This document shows positions 43,536 through 53,694 of a stretch of 64,000 nt of DNA, one piece after another (positions within the stretch are counted from its first letter, which is position 1; every line of letters starts with the position of its first letter). The notes under the pieces are model-generated. The model was not told the DNA's origin. It worked only from the letters and a program-made list of their open reading frames with translations, and did not search any database. A program made the translations under genes and the position numbers. This DNA is from Marinisporobacter sp. (GTDB lineage: Bacteria > Bacillota > Clostridia > Peptostreptococcales > Thermotaleaceae): NCBI GenBank assembly GCA_025210395.1, contig JAOARV010000040.1, forward strand, positions 30,348 through 94,347. The letters are read 5' to 3'.

Positions 43536-45317
43536 ATGCCTTTTGATGGAATGGTGGTTTCAGCAATTGCCCATGAATTAATAGAAAAAATACAAAAAGG
43601 TAAAATCGAAAAAATATATCAACCAGAAGCAGATGAAATAAATATTTTGATAAGATGCTTTAAAGAAAAATACAAGCTACTACTTTCTGCCAGCAGTAAA
43701 AACCCAAGAGTTCATCTAACAAAAGTAGATAAAATCAATCCCCAGTCTCCTCCCATGTTCTGCATGCTCCTTAGGAAGCATCTACAGGGAGGAAGAATAT
43801 TAGATATTCGTCAAAAAGAATTTGAAAGAATCATTATAATAGATATAGAAAGCTACGATGAATTAGGCTGTATGCGTATTAAACAGTTAATCATTGAAAT
43901 CATGGGAAAGCATAGTAATATTATGTTATTAGACCCATCAGAAAATAAAATTATTGATAGTATTAAAAGAATCTCTGGCGATATTAACCGCTATCGAGAA
44001 GTTTTACCTGGTAAATCTTATGTAGCTCCCCCTAGTCAGGGAAAACTTAGTCCAATTGATATCACCTTTGAAGAATTCACAAAAGCTTTAAAACAGTCTT
44101 CCTCAGGAACACATATATATAAAGCCATTTATACATCTTTACAAGGCATCAGCCCTACAGCTTCTCGAGAAATTTGTTTTAGAGCAAATATCCACGATGA
44201 TGAAGCAATCTCTAATTTATCAACGGAAGAATATAATTCTTTATGGCATGCATTAAAAGATTTTATTCCTTCATCCCAAAATACTTTTAGTCCAAATATG
44301 GTCCTCTCAAAGGAAGATCATCATGTGGTAGATTTTTACTCTCGTCCCTTAAAAATATATGAAAAAGTCTATCAATGTATTAATTTTGATTCTATCAGTT
44401 TAGTTCTTGAAGAGTACTATATCAAAAAAGATTTATTTCATCGATTAAAGCAAAAATCTAGTGATTTAAGAAAATTTGTTACCCATACAATTCATAAATT
44501 ATATAATAAAAGTCAAAAACTACAAGAAGAATTCATCACAGCTTCTAATTTAGAAAACTATAAAATTTCTGGAGAGCTACTAACATCTAATTTACACCTT
44601 ATAAAAAAAGGAGATGCTCAGATAGAAGTAGTCAATTACTATGATCCTAATGGAAATACGATAATGATTCCATTAAACATTAACTTAACTCCCTCACAAA
44701 ATGCCCAGAAATATTTCAAGAAATACACAAAAGCTAAAAATGCACAAAGAGAAATTACACATCAATTAGAAGAAACAAAAAATGAAATACAATACTTTGA
44801 AAATCTACTACATACTATCGAAAACGCTTTTAGTTTAACAGATATTGAGGAAATCAGATTCGAACTTATAGAAGAAGGATATCTTAAGAAAAAGAAAAGC
44901 TTAACTTCTAATAAGAAAAATATTGCAAGCAAGCCCTTATCCTTTATTTCATCAGATGGCTTTGAAATTCTTGTAGGGAAGAACAATAAGCAAAATGATC
45001 AATTAACTTTAAAAATTGCTTCTAAGAAGGATTTATGGTTTCATACAAAAGATATTCCAGGTTCTCATGTGATTATTCTTAGTAAAAATAAAAAGATTCC
45101 AGAAAATACCATATTAGAAGCAGCTGAGCTTGCTGCATTTCATAGTAAGGGAAAGCTATCTAGTAATGTTCCTATAGACTACACCCTCGTTAAAAACGTA
45201 AAAAAACCAAGTGGCGCAAAACCGGGAATGGTCATCTATGAAAATAATAAAACCATCTATATAACGCCTAGAAACAATATTACAGATCTTCTAAAAAATA
45301 AATCCAAGTCAAAGTGA
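43536..45317 (+). CDS. rqcH: Ribosome quality control protein RqcH (NEMF/Rqc2 family)
   Basis: RqcH binds stalled 50S subunits carrying peptidyl-tRNA and adds C-terminal alanine tails that mark the peptide for degradation. The 593-residue protein has the NFACT-N domain (MPFDGMVVSAIAHELIEKI; MLLRKHLQGGRI; IIEIMGKHSNIMLL). Coiled-coil HhH regions (about 280-440) follow, then the NFACT-R domain (GFEILVGKNNKQNDQLTLK; DLWFHTKDIPGSHVII). The ATG at 43536 follows GGAGG by seven bases; the ATG at 43530 is too close to it. It is monocistronic on the plus strand. Confidence 0.95.
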   Translation: MPFDGMVVSAIAHELIEKIQKGKIEKIYQPEADEINILIRCFKEKYKLLLSASSKNPRVHLTKVDKINPQSPPMFCMLLRKHLQGGRILDIRQKEFERIIIIDIESYDELGCMRIKQLIIEIMGKHSNIMLLDPSENKIIDSIKRISGDINRYREVLPGKSYVAPPSQGKLSPIDITFEEFTKALKQSSSGTHIYKAIYTSLQGISPTASREICFRANIHDDEAISNLSTEEYNSLWHALKDFIPSSQNTFSPNMVLSKEDHHVVDFYSRPLKIYEKVYQCINFDSISLVLEEYYIKKDLFHRLKQKSSDLRKFVTHTIHKLYNKSQKLQEEFITASNLENYKISGELLTSNLHLIKKGDAQIEVVNYYDPNGNTIMIPLNINLTPSQNAQKYFKKYTKAKNAQREITHQLEETKNEIQYFENLLHTIENAFSLTDIEEIRFELIEEGYLKKKKSLTSNKKNIASKPLSFISSDGFEILVGKNNKQNDQLTLKIASKKDLWFHTKDIPGSHVIILSKNKKIPENTILEAAELAAFHSKGKLSSNVPIDYTLVKNVKKPSGAKPGMVIYENNKTIYITPRNNITDLLKNKSKSK

Positions 45318-45326
45318 CTTGGATTT

Positions 45327-45328
<2 letters not shown>
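45300..45328. terminator. Terminator shared by rqcH and pyrR
   Basis: Arms AAATCCAAGTCA (45300-45311) and TGACTTGGATTT (45315-45326) form a 12-bp stem. The rqcH TGA is in the right arm and the pyrR stop begins at the base of the stem. T-rich sequence follows on the plus strand, and the A run at the left end reads as T for pyrR. Confidence 0.8.
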
Positions 45329-46825
<1,497 letters not shown>

Positions 46826-46840
46826 TCAACTTCTTCCTTT

Positions 46841-47281
46841 CTAATCACGAGCTCCATCTAAGAATATTAAATAATAAGAAAGCAATACAGCCCCTATAAC
46901 AATACTAATATCTGCAATATTAAATACAGGCCAAATTCTAAAATCGAAATAGTCTACTACATATCCAAGTCTTACTCGATCTATTAAATTTCCAATAGCT
47001 CCTCCTACAATCAAACTCAAACTATAAGGTACGAGCTTATGTAAATTCTTTTGTTTCTTTAAAAATATGACAATTCCACCTATAACAAAAATTGTCATCA
47101 CCACAAAAAATATTTTTTGCTGCTTCAATATACCAAAGGCAGCACCAAAATTTTGTACATAAGTAAGATGGAATATATTTTTTATAATAGGCATAGACTC
47201 ATTTATTAAAAATTTACTTTGAATCATCCATTTTGAAATCTGGTCAATGATGATCAACAATAGGATCAATACATAATTCAT
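46841..47281 (-). CDS. lspA: Lipoprotein signal peptidase (signal peptidase II)
   Basis: LspA cleaves signal peptides of diacylglyceryl-modified prolipoproteins. The 146-residue protein has four membrane segments and the conserved sequences IIDQISKWM, YVQNFGAAFGIL, and GGAIGNLIDRVRLGYVVDYFDF, holding one catalytic Asp, with the second in FNIADISIVIG. It heads lspA-rluD-pyrR. The transcript of the DksA-type gene upstream ends at a terminator at 47345-47371. Confidence 0.97.
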   Translation of the reverse strand: MNYVLILLLIIIDQISKWMIQSKFLINESMPIIKNIFHLTYVQNFGAAFGILKQQKIFFVVMTIFVIGGIVIFLKKQKNLHKLVPYSLSLIVGGAIGNLIDRVRLGYVVDYFDFRIWPVFNIADISIVIGAVLLSYYLIFLDGARD

Positions 47282-47344
47282 GTTTATCCTCCCCCTAAAA
47301 TGCGTGTCTCTCTGATTATAACATAATTTTAGAAATTTTATTAC

Positions 47345-47371
47345 AAAAAGTGAAGCAAAGCTTCACTTTTT
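47345..47371 (-). terminator. Terminator of the DksA/TraR-type gene, overlapping its stop
   Basis: Arms AAAAAGTGAAGC (47345-47356) and GCTTCACTTTTT (47360-47371) pair perfectly around AAA. The stop codon at 47363-47365 lies within the stem, and T residues follow on the minus strand. Confidence 0.8.
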
Positions 47372-48037
47372 TCTTTTTTGTCTATTGGGAATATCATCTC
47401 TTTCTTCACCTTCAAGCTGCGCCTTATAAAAATCATTACTAATCTGATCCACAAATTCTACTGTCCCTGATACATTTTCATCATACATATTATTATCATA
47501 CCAATCTAGTGCCATATTATGCTCATCCGTCTTATTAAATCTAGCAACGGCTTGGAATGTATCTTCCCCATCAAATCCATTAAAATCCTCATTTGTATCC
47601 ATATGAGTTCTTCCAAAAGGATGCTTTAAAACTTTCTCTTCCACAGGTCTTGTATGAATTTCATCCTTAATCTCAAAGCGATCCTTCTCACAAGCTACAC
47701 ACTTTTGGGTAGCTGGCATTATTTCAAGTCTTTCTTCTGGTATGTCTTTTCCACAATCTACACAGCGTCCATATGTCCCTTCTTTTATTTTCTGCAAGGC
47801 TTCATCAATTTCTTGAAGAGCTAACTTCTCATTTTTCTTTAAATTGAAATTCATTTCCACTTGAAAGGTTTCTGTTCCTATATCTGCTGGATGATTATCA
47901 TACATAGATAATTCGTCAAAATAATTTTGCATAGATTCATTTGGTTCATTTTCATCCATTCTATCTAAAGTTTCTGCTACTTCTTTTCGCTCCTTTAATA
48001 GCTTTTCTTTAAAATATTGTAATCTATCTTGATGCAT
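47363..48037 (-). CDS. TraR/DksA-type zinc-finger protein (YteA family)
   Basis: The 224-residue protein has an N-terminal coiled region (LQYFKEKLLKERKEVAETLDRM). The four-cysteine zinc motif of DksA/TraR proteins, YGRCVDCGKDIPEERLEIMPATQKCVACE, lies near residues 92-120. An acidic C-terminal tail of about 100 residues follows, with HPFGRTHMDTNEDFNGFDGEDTFQAVARF, typical of the Firmicute YteA subfamily. YteA is linked to the late sporulation regulon in B. subtilis. Whether it binds RNA polymerase is unknown. Confidence 0.87.
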   Translation of the reverse strand: MHQDRLQYFKEKLLKERKEVAETLDRMDENEPNESMQNYFDELSMYDNHPADIGTETFQVEMNFNLKKNEKLALQEIDEALQKIKEGTYGRCVDCGKDIPEERLEIMPATQKCVACEKDRFEIKDEIHTRPVEEKVLKHPFGRTHMDTNEDFNGFDGEDTFQAVARFNKTDEHNMALDWYDNNMYDENVSGTVEFVDQISNDFYKAQLEGEERDDIPNRQKRKK

Positions 48038-48050
48038 ATTTTTTCCTCCT

Positions 48051-48329
48051 TCATCTATTGTTTTCTATAATATTTATTAATTCAGCAATATACTTTCCTA
48101 TTAAGGGAAGATCTACTGTTTTTTGTAACATATAAAAAAACATTGCAGCTAAAATAGTAAGTCCTATGGCCGTACCTAATCCTCTAGCTAATCCTCCTAT
48201 AAAATTGATATATAACAATCGCTTAGGGTTATTCATAATATCAACATATTCACCAATCTTTGATCTTTCCAATTCTCTTGAAATTCTTTCTATATTTTTT
48301 TCAATGTGATTTATTCTTTTCTCATCCAT
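48051..48329 (-). CDS. DUF5665 family small membrane protein
   Basis: The 92-residue protein has an N-terminal charged helix (HIEKNIERISRELERSKIGEYV), the conserved NNPKRLLYINFIGGLARGLGTAIGLTIL, and one membrane segment (about 55-72). This matches DUF5665, a clostridial and bacillar family of unknown function. It is 13 bases upstream of the YteA-type gene, so the two are coexpressed. Confidence 0.8.
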   Translation of the reverse strand: MDEKRINHIEKNIERISRELERSKIGEYVDIMNNPKRLLYINFIGGLARGLGTAIGLTILAAMFFYMLQKTVDLPLIGKYIAELINIIENNR

Positions 48330-48422
48330 TATATTTTCCCCTATTTTACAAATAATATTTTTTATATGGTTTATAGAATATTAATCGTATTTTCCCCTAT
48401 TTATAATTCTTCTATCCAAAAA

Positions 48423-48455
48423 AAAAGGATAGAATGTCCATCATTCTACCCTTTT
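48423..48455 (-). terminator. Terminator of mtnN
   Basis: Arms 48423-48436 and 48442-48455 form a 14-bp stem with one G-U pair on the minus strand around a 5-base loop. A T run follows, 25 bases after the mtnN stop. Confidence 0.8.
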
Positions 48456-48480
48456 GATTGATTTATACTTTTTTTATTGA

Positions 48481-49182
48481 TTACATATTTTCTAGCATGC
48501 TTAGTACGATTTCAACAGAATTATTTGCAGCTTCTATCACAAACTCATTAAAATTCACATGGGCTGATCCATCTGCTTTATCTGACATGGCTCTGATAAT
48601 TACAAAAGGTACTTTATTTAAGTAAGCAGTATGTCCAATAGCTGCACTTTCCATTTCTGCACAGAAAGCTTCAAATTCCTTCCATAAAAAATCCTTCTTT
48701 TCAGGAGATGCAACAAAAACATCTCCAGATACAATTCTTCCTGTTATAGTCTTATATTTAACCGTTTCTTTTTCACTAGCATTCACTGCAATTTCAACTA
48801 ATTTTTCATCTGCTTTAAATATGTATTCTTCCATTCTAGGAATTTGTCCTACAGCATATCCTCCAAATGCAGTAACATCAAAGTCATGTTCTATTACATC
48901 CTTACCAATAACAATATCTCCAACATTCAATTCATCCTGTATAGCACCTGCAACCCCTGTATTAATAATAGCATTTACATGGAAATTGCTAATCAAAACT
49001 TGTGTACAAACACCTGCATTCACTTTTCCTATGCCACTTCTTACCACAACTATATCTTTTCCCATTAACTTTCCTTTATAAAAGATCATTCCTGCAAACT
49101 GCTCTTCTCTTTCTAATTCCATCTTTTCTTTTAAAATCTGAATTTCTTCATCCATTGCTCCTATAATACCTATATGATTCAT
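48481..49182 (-). CDS. mtnN: 5'-methylthioadenosine/S-adenosylhomocysteine nucleosidase
   Basis: MtnN (Pfs) cleaves MTA and SAH, recycling by-products of SAM-dependent reactions. The 233-residue protein has IGIIGAMDEEIQIL at the start, VVRSGIGKVNAG, NTGVAGAIQDELNVGDIVI near residue 75, CAEMESAAIGHTAYL near 170 and IRAMSDKADG with the catalytic Asp. I use the ATG at 49182, preceded by GGGAGG; a longer frame from 49236 adds 18 residues without a ribosome-binding site. It is flanked by terminators, so it is monocistronic. Confidence 0.95.
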   Translation of the reverse strand: MNHIGIIGAMDEEIQILKEKMELEREEQFAGMIFYKGKLMGKDIVVVRSGIGKVNAGVCTQVLISNFHVNAIINTGVAGAIQDELNVGDIVIGKDVIEHDFDVTAFGGYAVGQIPRMEEYIFKADEKLVEIAVNASEKETVKYKTITGRIVSGDVFVASPEKKDFLWKEFEAFCAEMESAAIGHTAYLNKVPFVIIRAMSDKADGSAHVNFNEFVIEAANNSVEIVLSMLENM

Positions 49183-49268
49183 TTTATACCCTCCCTTTTC
49201 TTGCTTTATTATATAGATGTTTATGTATAAATTCAATATCTACTTTATTCTCAGGTAAATTTGCAAAT

Positions 49269-49297
49269 AAAAATCCTCGTCTTAACCGAGAATTTTT
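49269..49297 (-). terminator. Terminator of the division gene cluster after divIVA
   Basis: Arms 49269-49279 and 49287-49297 form an 11-bp stem with one G-U pair on the minus strand, and T residues follow. It begins nine bases after the divIVA stop. Confidence 0.8.
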
Positions 49298-49305
49298 ATT
49301 TAAAG

Positions 49306-49830
49306 TTATTCAACTACTTTCACTTCAATTCCTTTTATTTCTTCTGCTTGCTTTACTTCTTTTACTTCTTCTGCTTCGCCTACAATTTCTTTGCAGCTCG
49401 TTACAACAGCTTCTAATTGAGATTCTAATAATGTCTTAAATCTTGTTTTAAAGATATGTAATTGTTTTTTGCCTTCTTCATATTCTTTTTGAATTTTTAC
49501 TACTTCATTTCTACCCTCTTGAATAATTTTTTTAGCTTTTCCTTCAGCTTCTTGTATAATTAATTCTGCTTTCTTTTGTGCATTTTGAGCTACTTCTTCC
49601 GCTGTACTTTGGGCAAAAACGAGTGTATTATTTAAGGTCTTTTCTAAATTTTCATATTTTTCTATCTGTTCGTTTAACATAGTAATTTTATCTTTCAGCT
49701 CAATATTTTCCTTATATAAATTTTCATAGTCTATAATAATTTTATCTAAGAATTCATCAACTTCGCTTTCTTTATATCCTCTCAATCCTTTTTTAAATTC
49801 CTTATTTTGAATCTCAAGTGGTGTAATCAT
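49306..49830 (-). CDS. divIVA: Division site/polar scaffold DivIVA
   Basis: DivIVA binds curved membrane at poles and septa and recruits division and chromosome-anchoring proteins. The 174-residue protein starts MITPLEIQNKEFKKGLRGYKESEVDEFLDKI, the lipid-binding N-terminal domain with family spacing. A long coiled coil follows (about 30-160), rich in E, K and Q, with the A-rich AEEVAQNAQKKAELI in the middle. It is the last gene of the sepF-yggT-ylmH-divIVA cluster. Confidence 0.95.
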   Translation of the reverse strand: MITPLEIQNKEFKKGLRGYKESEVDEFLDKIIIDYENLYKENIELKDKITMLNEQIEKYENLEKTLNNTLVFAQSTAEEVAQNAQKKAELIIQEAEGKAKKIIQEGRNEVVKIQKEYEEGKKQLHIFKTRFKTLLESQLEAVVTSCKEIVGEAEEVKEVKQAEEIKGIEVKVVE

Positions 49831-49843
49831 TGTATCCTCTCCT

Positions 49844-50629
49844 CTAGACTATTCTTTTTATTATCACCTTTACTCTATCCTTTTTTGTTTTATTTCCAAT
49901 TTGATCTAGTATTATTCTTCCTTTCCCTTTAAAAGATATTAAGTCTCCTTCATTAAGGATATATGACGGCTGATTCACTGGCTTAAAATTCACTTTTACT
50001 CTGTCATTATTAATAAGCTTTGCTACCATACTTCTAGATTCTCCAAAGCCTGTACTTAAAATGCTATCTAATCTTAAAGTAGCTACAGTTCCATGGATCA
50101 TCTTAAACTCCTTTTCAACCTTCATCAAATCATAAAAAAATATTTTTTCAATATTTACTTTGTATTTAGATACTTTCTCTAAATTCACCAAAATATAATC
50201 ACAAAGTTCTTTATGGGCAATCAAATTCGTTTGCCCATCTCCAACTAATAAATCTCCTATTTTTTCTCTCCTTAATCCTAAACCTAAAACGCTACCTAAA
50301 AAATCTCTATGGGTTAATGTATCTTTCGTGAATTTCCCTGAAATTTTTATAGCCCCAATAGGATCATCTTCCTCCATAAGTTCCATATATTCTGGATAAA
50401 TGATTATGACCCTTCTTTCAGCTTCTTCATATCCTCCTGCAATGATATAATTAATCTCTCTGATCTGATTAAGTAGAGGAATACATAAAGATATTTGATA
50501 CGGATCATAAAAATCCGTAGTGCATATGGTATGATTTTTTAATACACTTTCTACTTTATTTAGGACTTTCATTACAATATATCTTTCTTCTGTATTTTTA
50601 ATATGTTTTATTAAATTTTCCTTATTCAT
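49844..50629 (-). CDS. ylmH: S4-domain RNA-binding protein YlmH
   Basis: YlmH has an N-terminal two-lobed region (PEYMELMEEDDPIGAIKISGKF; HRDFLGSVLGLGLRREKIGDLLV) and a C-terminal S4 domain (LRLDSILSTGFGESRSMVAKLI, about residues 185-250). In B. subtilis, YlmH can bind stalled 50S subunits and support ribosome quality control, and mutants have division phenotypes. The ATG at 50629 (261 residues) follows AGGAAGTG; an in-frame start at 50662 would overlap yggT. RqcH is encoded at 43536-45317. Confidence 0.92.
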   Translation of the reverse strand: MNKENLIKHIKNTEERYIVMKVLNKVESVLKNHTICTTDFYDPYQISLCIPLLNQIREINYIIAGGYEEAERRVIIIYPEYMELMEEDDPIGAIKISGKFTKDTLTHRDFLGSVLGLGLRREKIGDLLVGDGQTNLIAHKELCDYILVNLEKVSKYKVNIEKIFFYDLMKVEKEFKMIHGTVATLRLDSILSTGFGESRSMVAKLINNDRVKVNFKPVNQPSYILNEGDLISFKGKGRIILDQIGNKTKKDRVKVIIKRIV

Positions 50630-50645
50630 TAGAATATCACACTTC

Positions 50646-50909
50646 CTAATAAAGTAATCCAATAATTAGATTCCTCATAAAGCGCAAGAATATAACGGCT
50701 AAAATAGGAGAAAAATCAATCATTCCTCCTACTCTAAATCTAAAAAGAAGATTTCTAAAAGGAGCAAGTATAGGCTCTGTTAGCTGATATATAAGCTTTG
50801 GAATCGTTGAGTAAGGAGATGGATTAAACCAAGACATAAGAATCCTTGCAATAATTAAAAAATCTAATACTCTAAAAAAATAATCTACAGATTGTCGTAT
50901 CATCCACAT
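50646..50909 (-). CDS. YggT family membrane protein (YlmG)
   Basis: The 87-residue protein has two membrane segments (about 10-30 and 62-85) joined by the conserved RILMSWFNPSPYSTIPKLIYQLTEPILAPFR loop, the YggT signature. In Firmicutes it lies between sepF and ylmH and is thought to help division or envelope functions. Its role is not firmly established. It starts at an ATG with GGTGG just upstream, 17 bases after sepF. Confidence 0.92.
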   Translation of the reverse strand: MWMIRQSVDYFFRVLDFLIIARILMSWFNPSPYSTIPKLIYQLTEPILAPFRNLLFRFRVGGMIDFSPILAVIFLRFMRNLIIGLLY

Positions 50910-50926
50910 TTTTCCACCACCTCTTT

Positions 50927-51367
50927 TTACTTATTCCACGGGAATAATGCTGTATTTTTTAATTCTTCATTGATATTTCCTGAAATATCCACATTGCTAG
51001 GAGCTAAGATAAATATTCCCTTTGAAACCTTTTGGATATTTCCATCTAACGCATATACAGCCCCATTAGCAAAGTCAAATATTTTCTTTGCTAATTCTGG
51101 TTCTAGTTTTTCTAGATTCATAATAACAGGTTTTCTATTTTTAAGATTATCAACAATACTAGGTGCTTCTTCAAATTCAGTAGGTTCATAAACAACAACC
51201 TTCATTTGTGTTGTTGTATGTATATTTACAATTTTATTCTTCTTACTTTGTATGGGTGTGATGGGTTCATCATATTCAACAGATGTCTCAGCCGATTCGT
51301 CTTCATATTCTTCATATTCATCTAAACCCATAAAATATTTTACTTTATCTACAAATTTCCCTGACAT
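50927..51367 (-). CDS. sepF: Cell division protein SepF
   Basis: SepF anchors FtsZ to the membrane and aligns the Z ring. The 146-residue protein has an N-terminal amphipathic helix (MSGKFVDKVKYFMGL), a variable acidic linker, and the SepF core (about 55-140) with VVYEPTEFEEAPSIVDNLKNRKPVIMNLEKL and FANGAVYALDGNIQKVSKGIFILAP. It is in the classical yggS-sepF-yggT-ylmH-divIVA order. Confidence 0.96.
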   Translation of the reverse strand: MSGKFVDKVKYFMGLDEYEEYEDESAETSVEYDEPITPIQSKKNKIVNIHTTTQMKVVVYEPTEFEEAPSIVDNLKNRKPVIMNLEKLEPELAKKIFDFANGAVYALDGNIQKVSKGIFILAPSNVDISGNINEELKNTALFPWNK

Positions 51368-51388
51368 CCTTCATCCTCCTTTATCTCT

Positions 51389-52084
51389 TTACTGGTTATA
51401 ATTTCTTCTTCCAAATATGCCTGTACCCACACGTATTATATTAGCACCTTCTTCAATAGCTACTCTAAAGTCATTTGTCATTCCCATAGATAAATATTTC
51501 ATCTCTATTCTTGGAAATTTTTTCGTCTTAATTTCTTCAAATATTTCCTTAAGCATTTTAAAATATTTTCGAACCTCTTCAGGATTCTCCGCATATGGCG
51601 CAATGGTCATTAGACCCTTTACCCTAATATGTTGTAATGATTGTATTTTTTCCAAGAAGTCAAAGACTTCGCTACTAGCTAACCCAAACTTTGTTTCCTC
51701 ATTAGCAACATTTACCTGTACCAAGATATCTATGATTTTTTCATGCTTCTTTGCACGTTTATTGATTTCTTCTGCTAAGCTCCTTCGATCTACAGAATGA
51801 ATTAATTTTACTTTATCAATAATGTATTTTACTTTATTGGTCTGAAGATGTCCAATCATATGAAAATTGACATTAGATACAACATCATATTTTTGTATAA
51901 TCTCTTGAACTTTATTTTCCCCTATATTCTGAATCCCTACACCAATAGCTTTATTAATCCTTTCATAATCTACTGTTTTTGTAACAGCAATCAATTGAAT
52001 TTCTTCAGAATTTCTTCCAATTTTACTACAAGTTTCATGAATTTCTTTTCTTACCTCTTCTATATTTTTCTCAATATAAGACAT
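51389..52084 (-). CDS. yggS: YggS family PLP-binding protein
   Basis: YggS proteins hold pyridoxal phosphate and keep vitamin B6 and amino acid pools balanced. The 231-residue alanine-racemase-like TIM barrel has IQLIAVTKTVDYERI with the PLP lysine near residue 37, GENKVQEIIQKYD, FHMIGHLQTNKVKYII near 78, LSMGMTNDFRVAIEEGANIIRVGTGIFG near the C-terminus. It sits upstream of sepF, as in many Gram-positive bacteria. Confidence 0.95.
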   Translation of the reverse strand: MSYIEKNIEEVRKEIHETCSKIGRNSEEIQLIAVTKTVDYERINKAIGVGIQNIGENKVQEIIQKYDVVSNVNFHMIGHLQTNKVKYIIDKVKLIHSVDRRSLAEEINKRAKKHEKIIDILVQVNVANEETKFGLASSEVFDFLEKIQSLQHIRVKGLMTIAPYAENPEEVRKYFKMLKEIFEEIKTKKFPRIEMKYLSMGMTNDFRVAIEEGANIIRVGTGIFGRRNYNQ

Positions 52085-52107
52085 GATTTTTCCCTCCGTC
52101 TATTTTG

Positions 52108-53397
52108 TTAATATATCCTTTTTCCAGCTTCAACTTTTGAACCCTTTCGAACAATTTCATCATATAATTTTACAGTACTTATTCTTTCTCCATTCTGGTC
52201 ATAAAAGACATTGCTTTGAATAATTGCATATTCATCGTCATATCCTTTAATTTTGACAGGCTTAAACCTTGCATATCTATTTACATCAAGCACATACACT
52301 CCTTTTTTTCCATCTACCTCTACAATACTATCCTTATATATTTTTAAACCTTCATAATTTACAGGAATAACTTCTAAGTCAATATTTCTCATACTATAGA
52401 AATTTTCTACATATTGATTTACTTGAAAAATCACCATATTATTTTTAGCATTTTCTATTATTTGATATACTTTCCCTTTTACTTCTCTTTGTGGAAATTT
52501 GAAAATCACCCTTCGCCCAACTTTATAACTTTCTAGTTTTTCCCTGTCTATCCAAGTAATCATATACCATACATTATTATCAACAATTTTAAATAGAGGT
52601 TGATTTTTAATGGCTTTCTCAACCCTTAAATCTGTTACTTCACTACCAATGCGTTTTAAATTTTCCAATTCGATTGTTGGCATATTTTTAGGTGTTAAAA
52701 GCGTCTCATATCCATCAATATTATAACTGATAATCCCTGATGCAGGGCTTTTTATCCAACAAATTGCACTATTTATCTTGTCTTCCAGGTTTTCTTGTTC
52801 TAATTCAAGCGTTTCTAAATTTTTTCCTGCAAAGCTTTTATCCCCTGTAATAATCCTTTTTTTCTCTAATTTGTTATTTAATTCTTTTTTCAATTGATCA
52901 ATTTTTAAAAGTTCTCCTTTTTCTTTGTATACTTTTATATCATTTATTATTTTATTGATCCCTTCATCAATTTTATTTACATCACTTTGGAATAAACTAT
53001 TTTCATTTTCTTTAATACTTTCAATCCTTTGGTTCACTACTTCTAATTTTTTTCTAGTTGAACGATCAATATCAGCCTTATATATTTCAGCTACCTTATA
53101 ATCTTTTTCAACCTTTTCCCCTTCCTGAACAAAGTATTGTATATTCCCTTCAAATTTACTTTCAATCAATTTTTCATTTCTAATAATATAACAATTTAAT
53201 TGATCTGTAATTTGGATATTTCCATATTCAGCAACACTTGTCTCATTAGAAAAAGAAATAAGCATAGGCATAAACTTTATAATGAGATAACATAATATAA
53301 TACCAAAGAAGAAATGCCGCAGTTTACTTTTTCTTTTTCTTTTTCTCTTATTGTGCTTTTTTTTAGTCATACTTTTCTTTTTCGTCACGTCCTTCAC
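52108..53397 (-). CDS. HlyD-like membrane-anchored adaptor protein heading the division cluster
   Basis: The 429-residue protein has a very basic N-terminal tail (KKKHNKRKRKRKSKL) and one membrane segment near residues 30-50. A first lipoyl/barrel half follows (IQYFVQEGEKVEKDYKVAEIY), then a coiled-coil hairpin (about 115-215), the second lipoyl half (IKSPASGIISYNIDGYE), and beta-barrel domains. This is the layout of HlyD-type periplasmic adaptors. No ABC or MFS partner is adjacent. The start could be the GTG at 53397 or an internal GTG three codons later. A role in the envelope at division is only inferred from context. Confidence 0.8.
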   Translation of the reverse strand: MKDVTKKKSMTKKKHNKRKRKRKSKLRHFFFGIILCYLIIKFMPMLISFSNETSVAEYGNIQITDQLNCYIIRNEKLIESKFEGNIQYFVQEGEKVEKDYKVAEIYKADIDRSTRKKLEVVNQRIESIKENENSLFQSDVNKIDEGINKIINDIKVYKEKGELLKIDQLKKELNNKLEKKRIITGDKSFAGKNLETLELEQENLEDKINSAICWIKSPASGIISYNIDGYETLLTPKNMPTIELENLKRIGSEVTDLRVEKAIKNQPLFKIVDNNVWYMITWIDREKLESYKVGRRVIFKFPQREVKGKVYQIIENAKNNMVIFQVNQYVENFYSMRNIDLEVIPVNYEGLKIYKDSIVEVDGKKGVYVLDVNRYARFKPVKIKGYDDEYAIIQSNVFYDQNGERISTVKLYDEIVRKGSKVEAGKRIY

Positions 53398-53494
53398 CTA
53401 CTAATTCCTTTTATGTTATAATTCTTCATGATTTTTTATTTTCCTTCATGTTATTTTTATTTATTTAAATTAGTTTCATAGTCCTATCACAAAA

Positions 53495-53530
53495 AACAAA
53501 AAAGCTATGAACATTCATAGCTTTTTTGTT
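53495..53530 (-). terminator. Terminator after tRNA-Pro
   Basis: Arms 53495-53511 and 53514-53530 form a 17-bp stem with the core AAAAAAGCTATGAA and a 2-base loop, followed by T residues on the minus strand. It begins seven bases after the tRNA 3' end. Confidence 0.85.
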
Positions 53531-53536
53531 ATCTTC

Positions 53537-53613
53537 TGGTCTGAGTGCTGGGACTTGAACCCAGGGCCTCTAGAACCCCATTCTAGCGCGCTACCAAACT
53601 GCGCCACACCCAG
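53537..53613 (-). tRNA. tRNA-Pro with anticodon GGG, encoded CCA
   Basis: The minus strand from 53613 folds as a tRNA. The acceptor 5' arm CTGGGTG pairs with CACTCAG, with one G-U pair. The anticodon stem CTAGA/TCTAG encloses ATGGGGT, so the anticodon is GGG. The T arm is CTGGG-TTCAAGT-CCCAG. The gene ends in A-CCA, with CCA encoded at 53537-53539. It is a single tRNA gene between spoIVA and the HlyD-like gene, with its own terminator. Confidence 0.95.
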
Positions 53614-53666
53614 ATAATTCTATTTATTATTATACCCTAATATAAAATATTTTCAAGGGTAAAAAC

Positions 53667-53687
53667 AGATAGGGACTTTCCCTATCT
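53667..53687 (-). terminator. Terminator of spoIVA
   Basis: Arms AGATAGGGA (53667-53675) and TCCCTATCT (53679-53687) enclose a 3-base loop. The minus strand continues with TGTTTTT. It begins seven bases after the spoIVA stop. Confidence 0.8.
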
Positions 53688-53694
53688 ATTTTCA

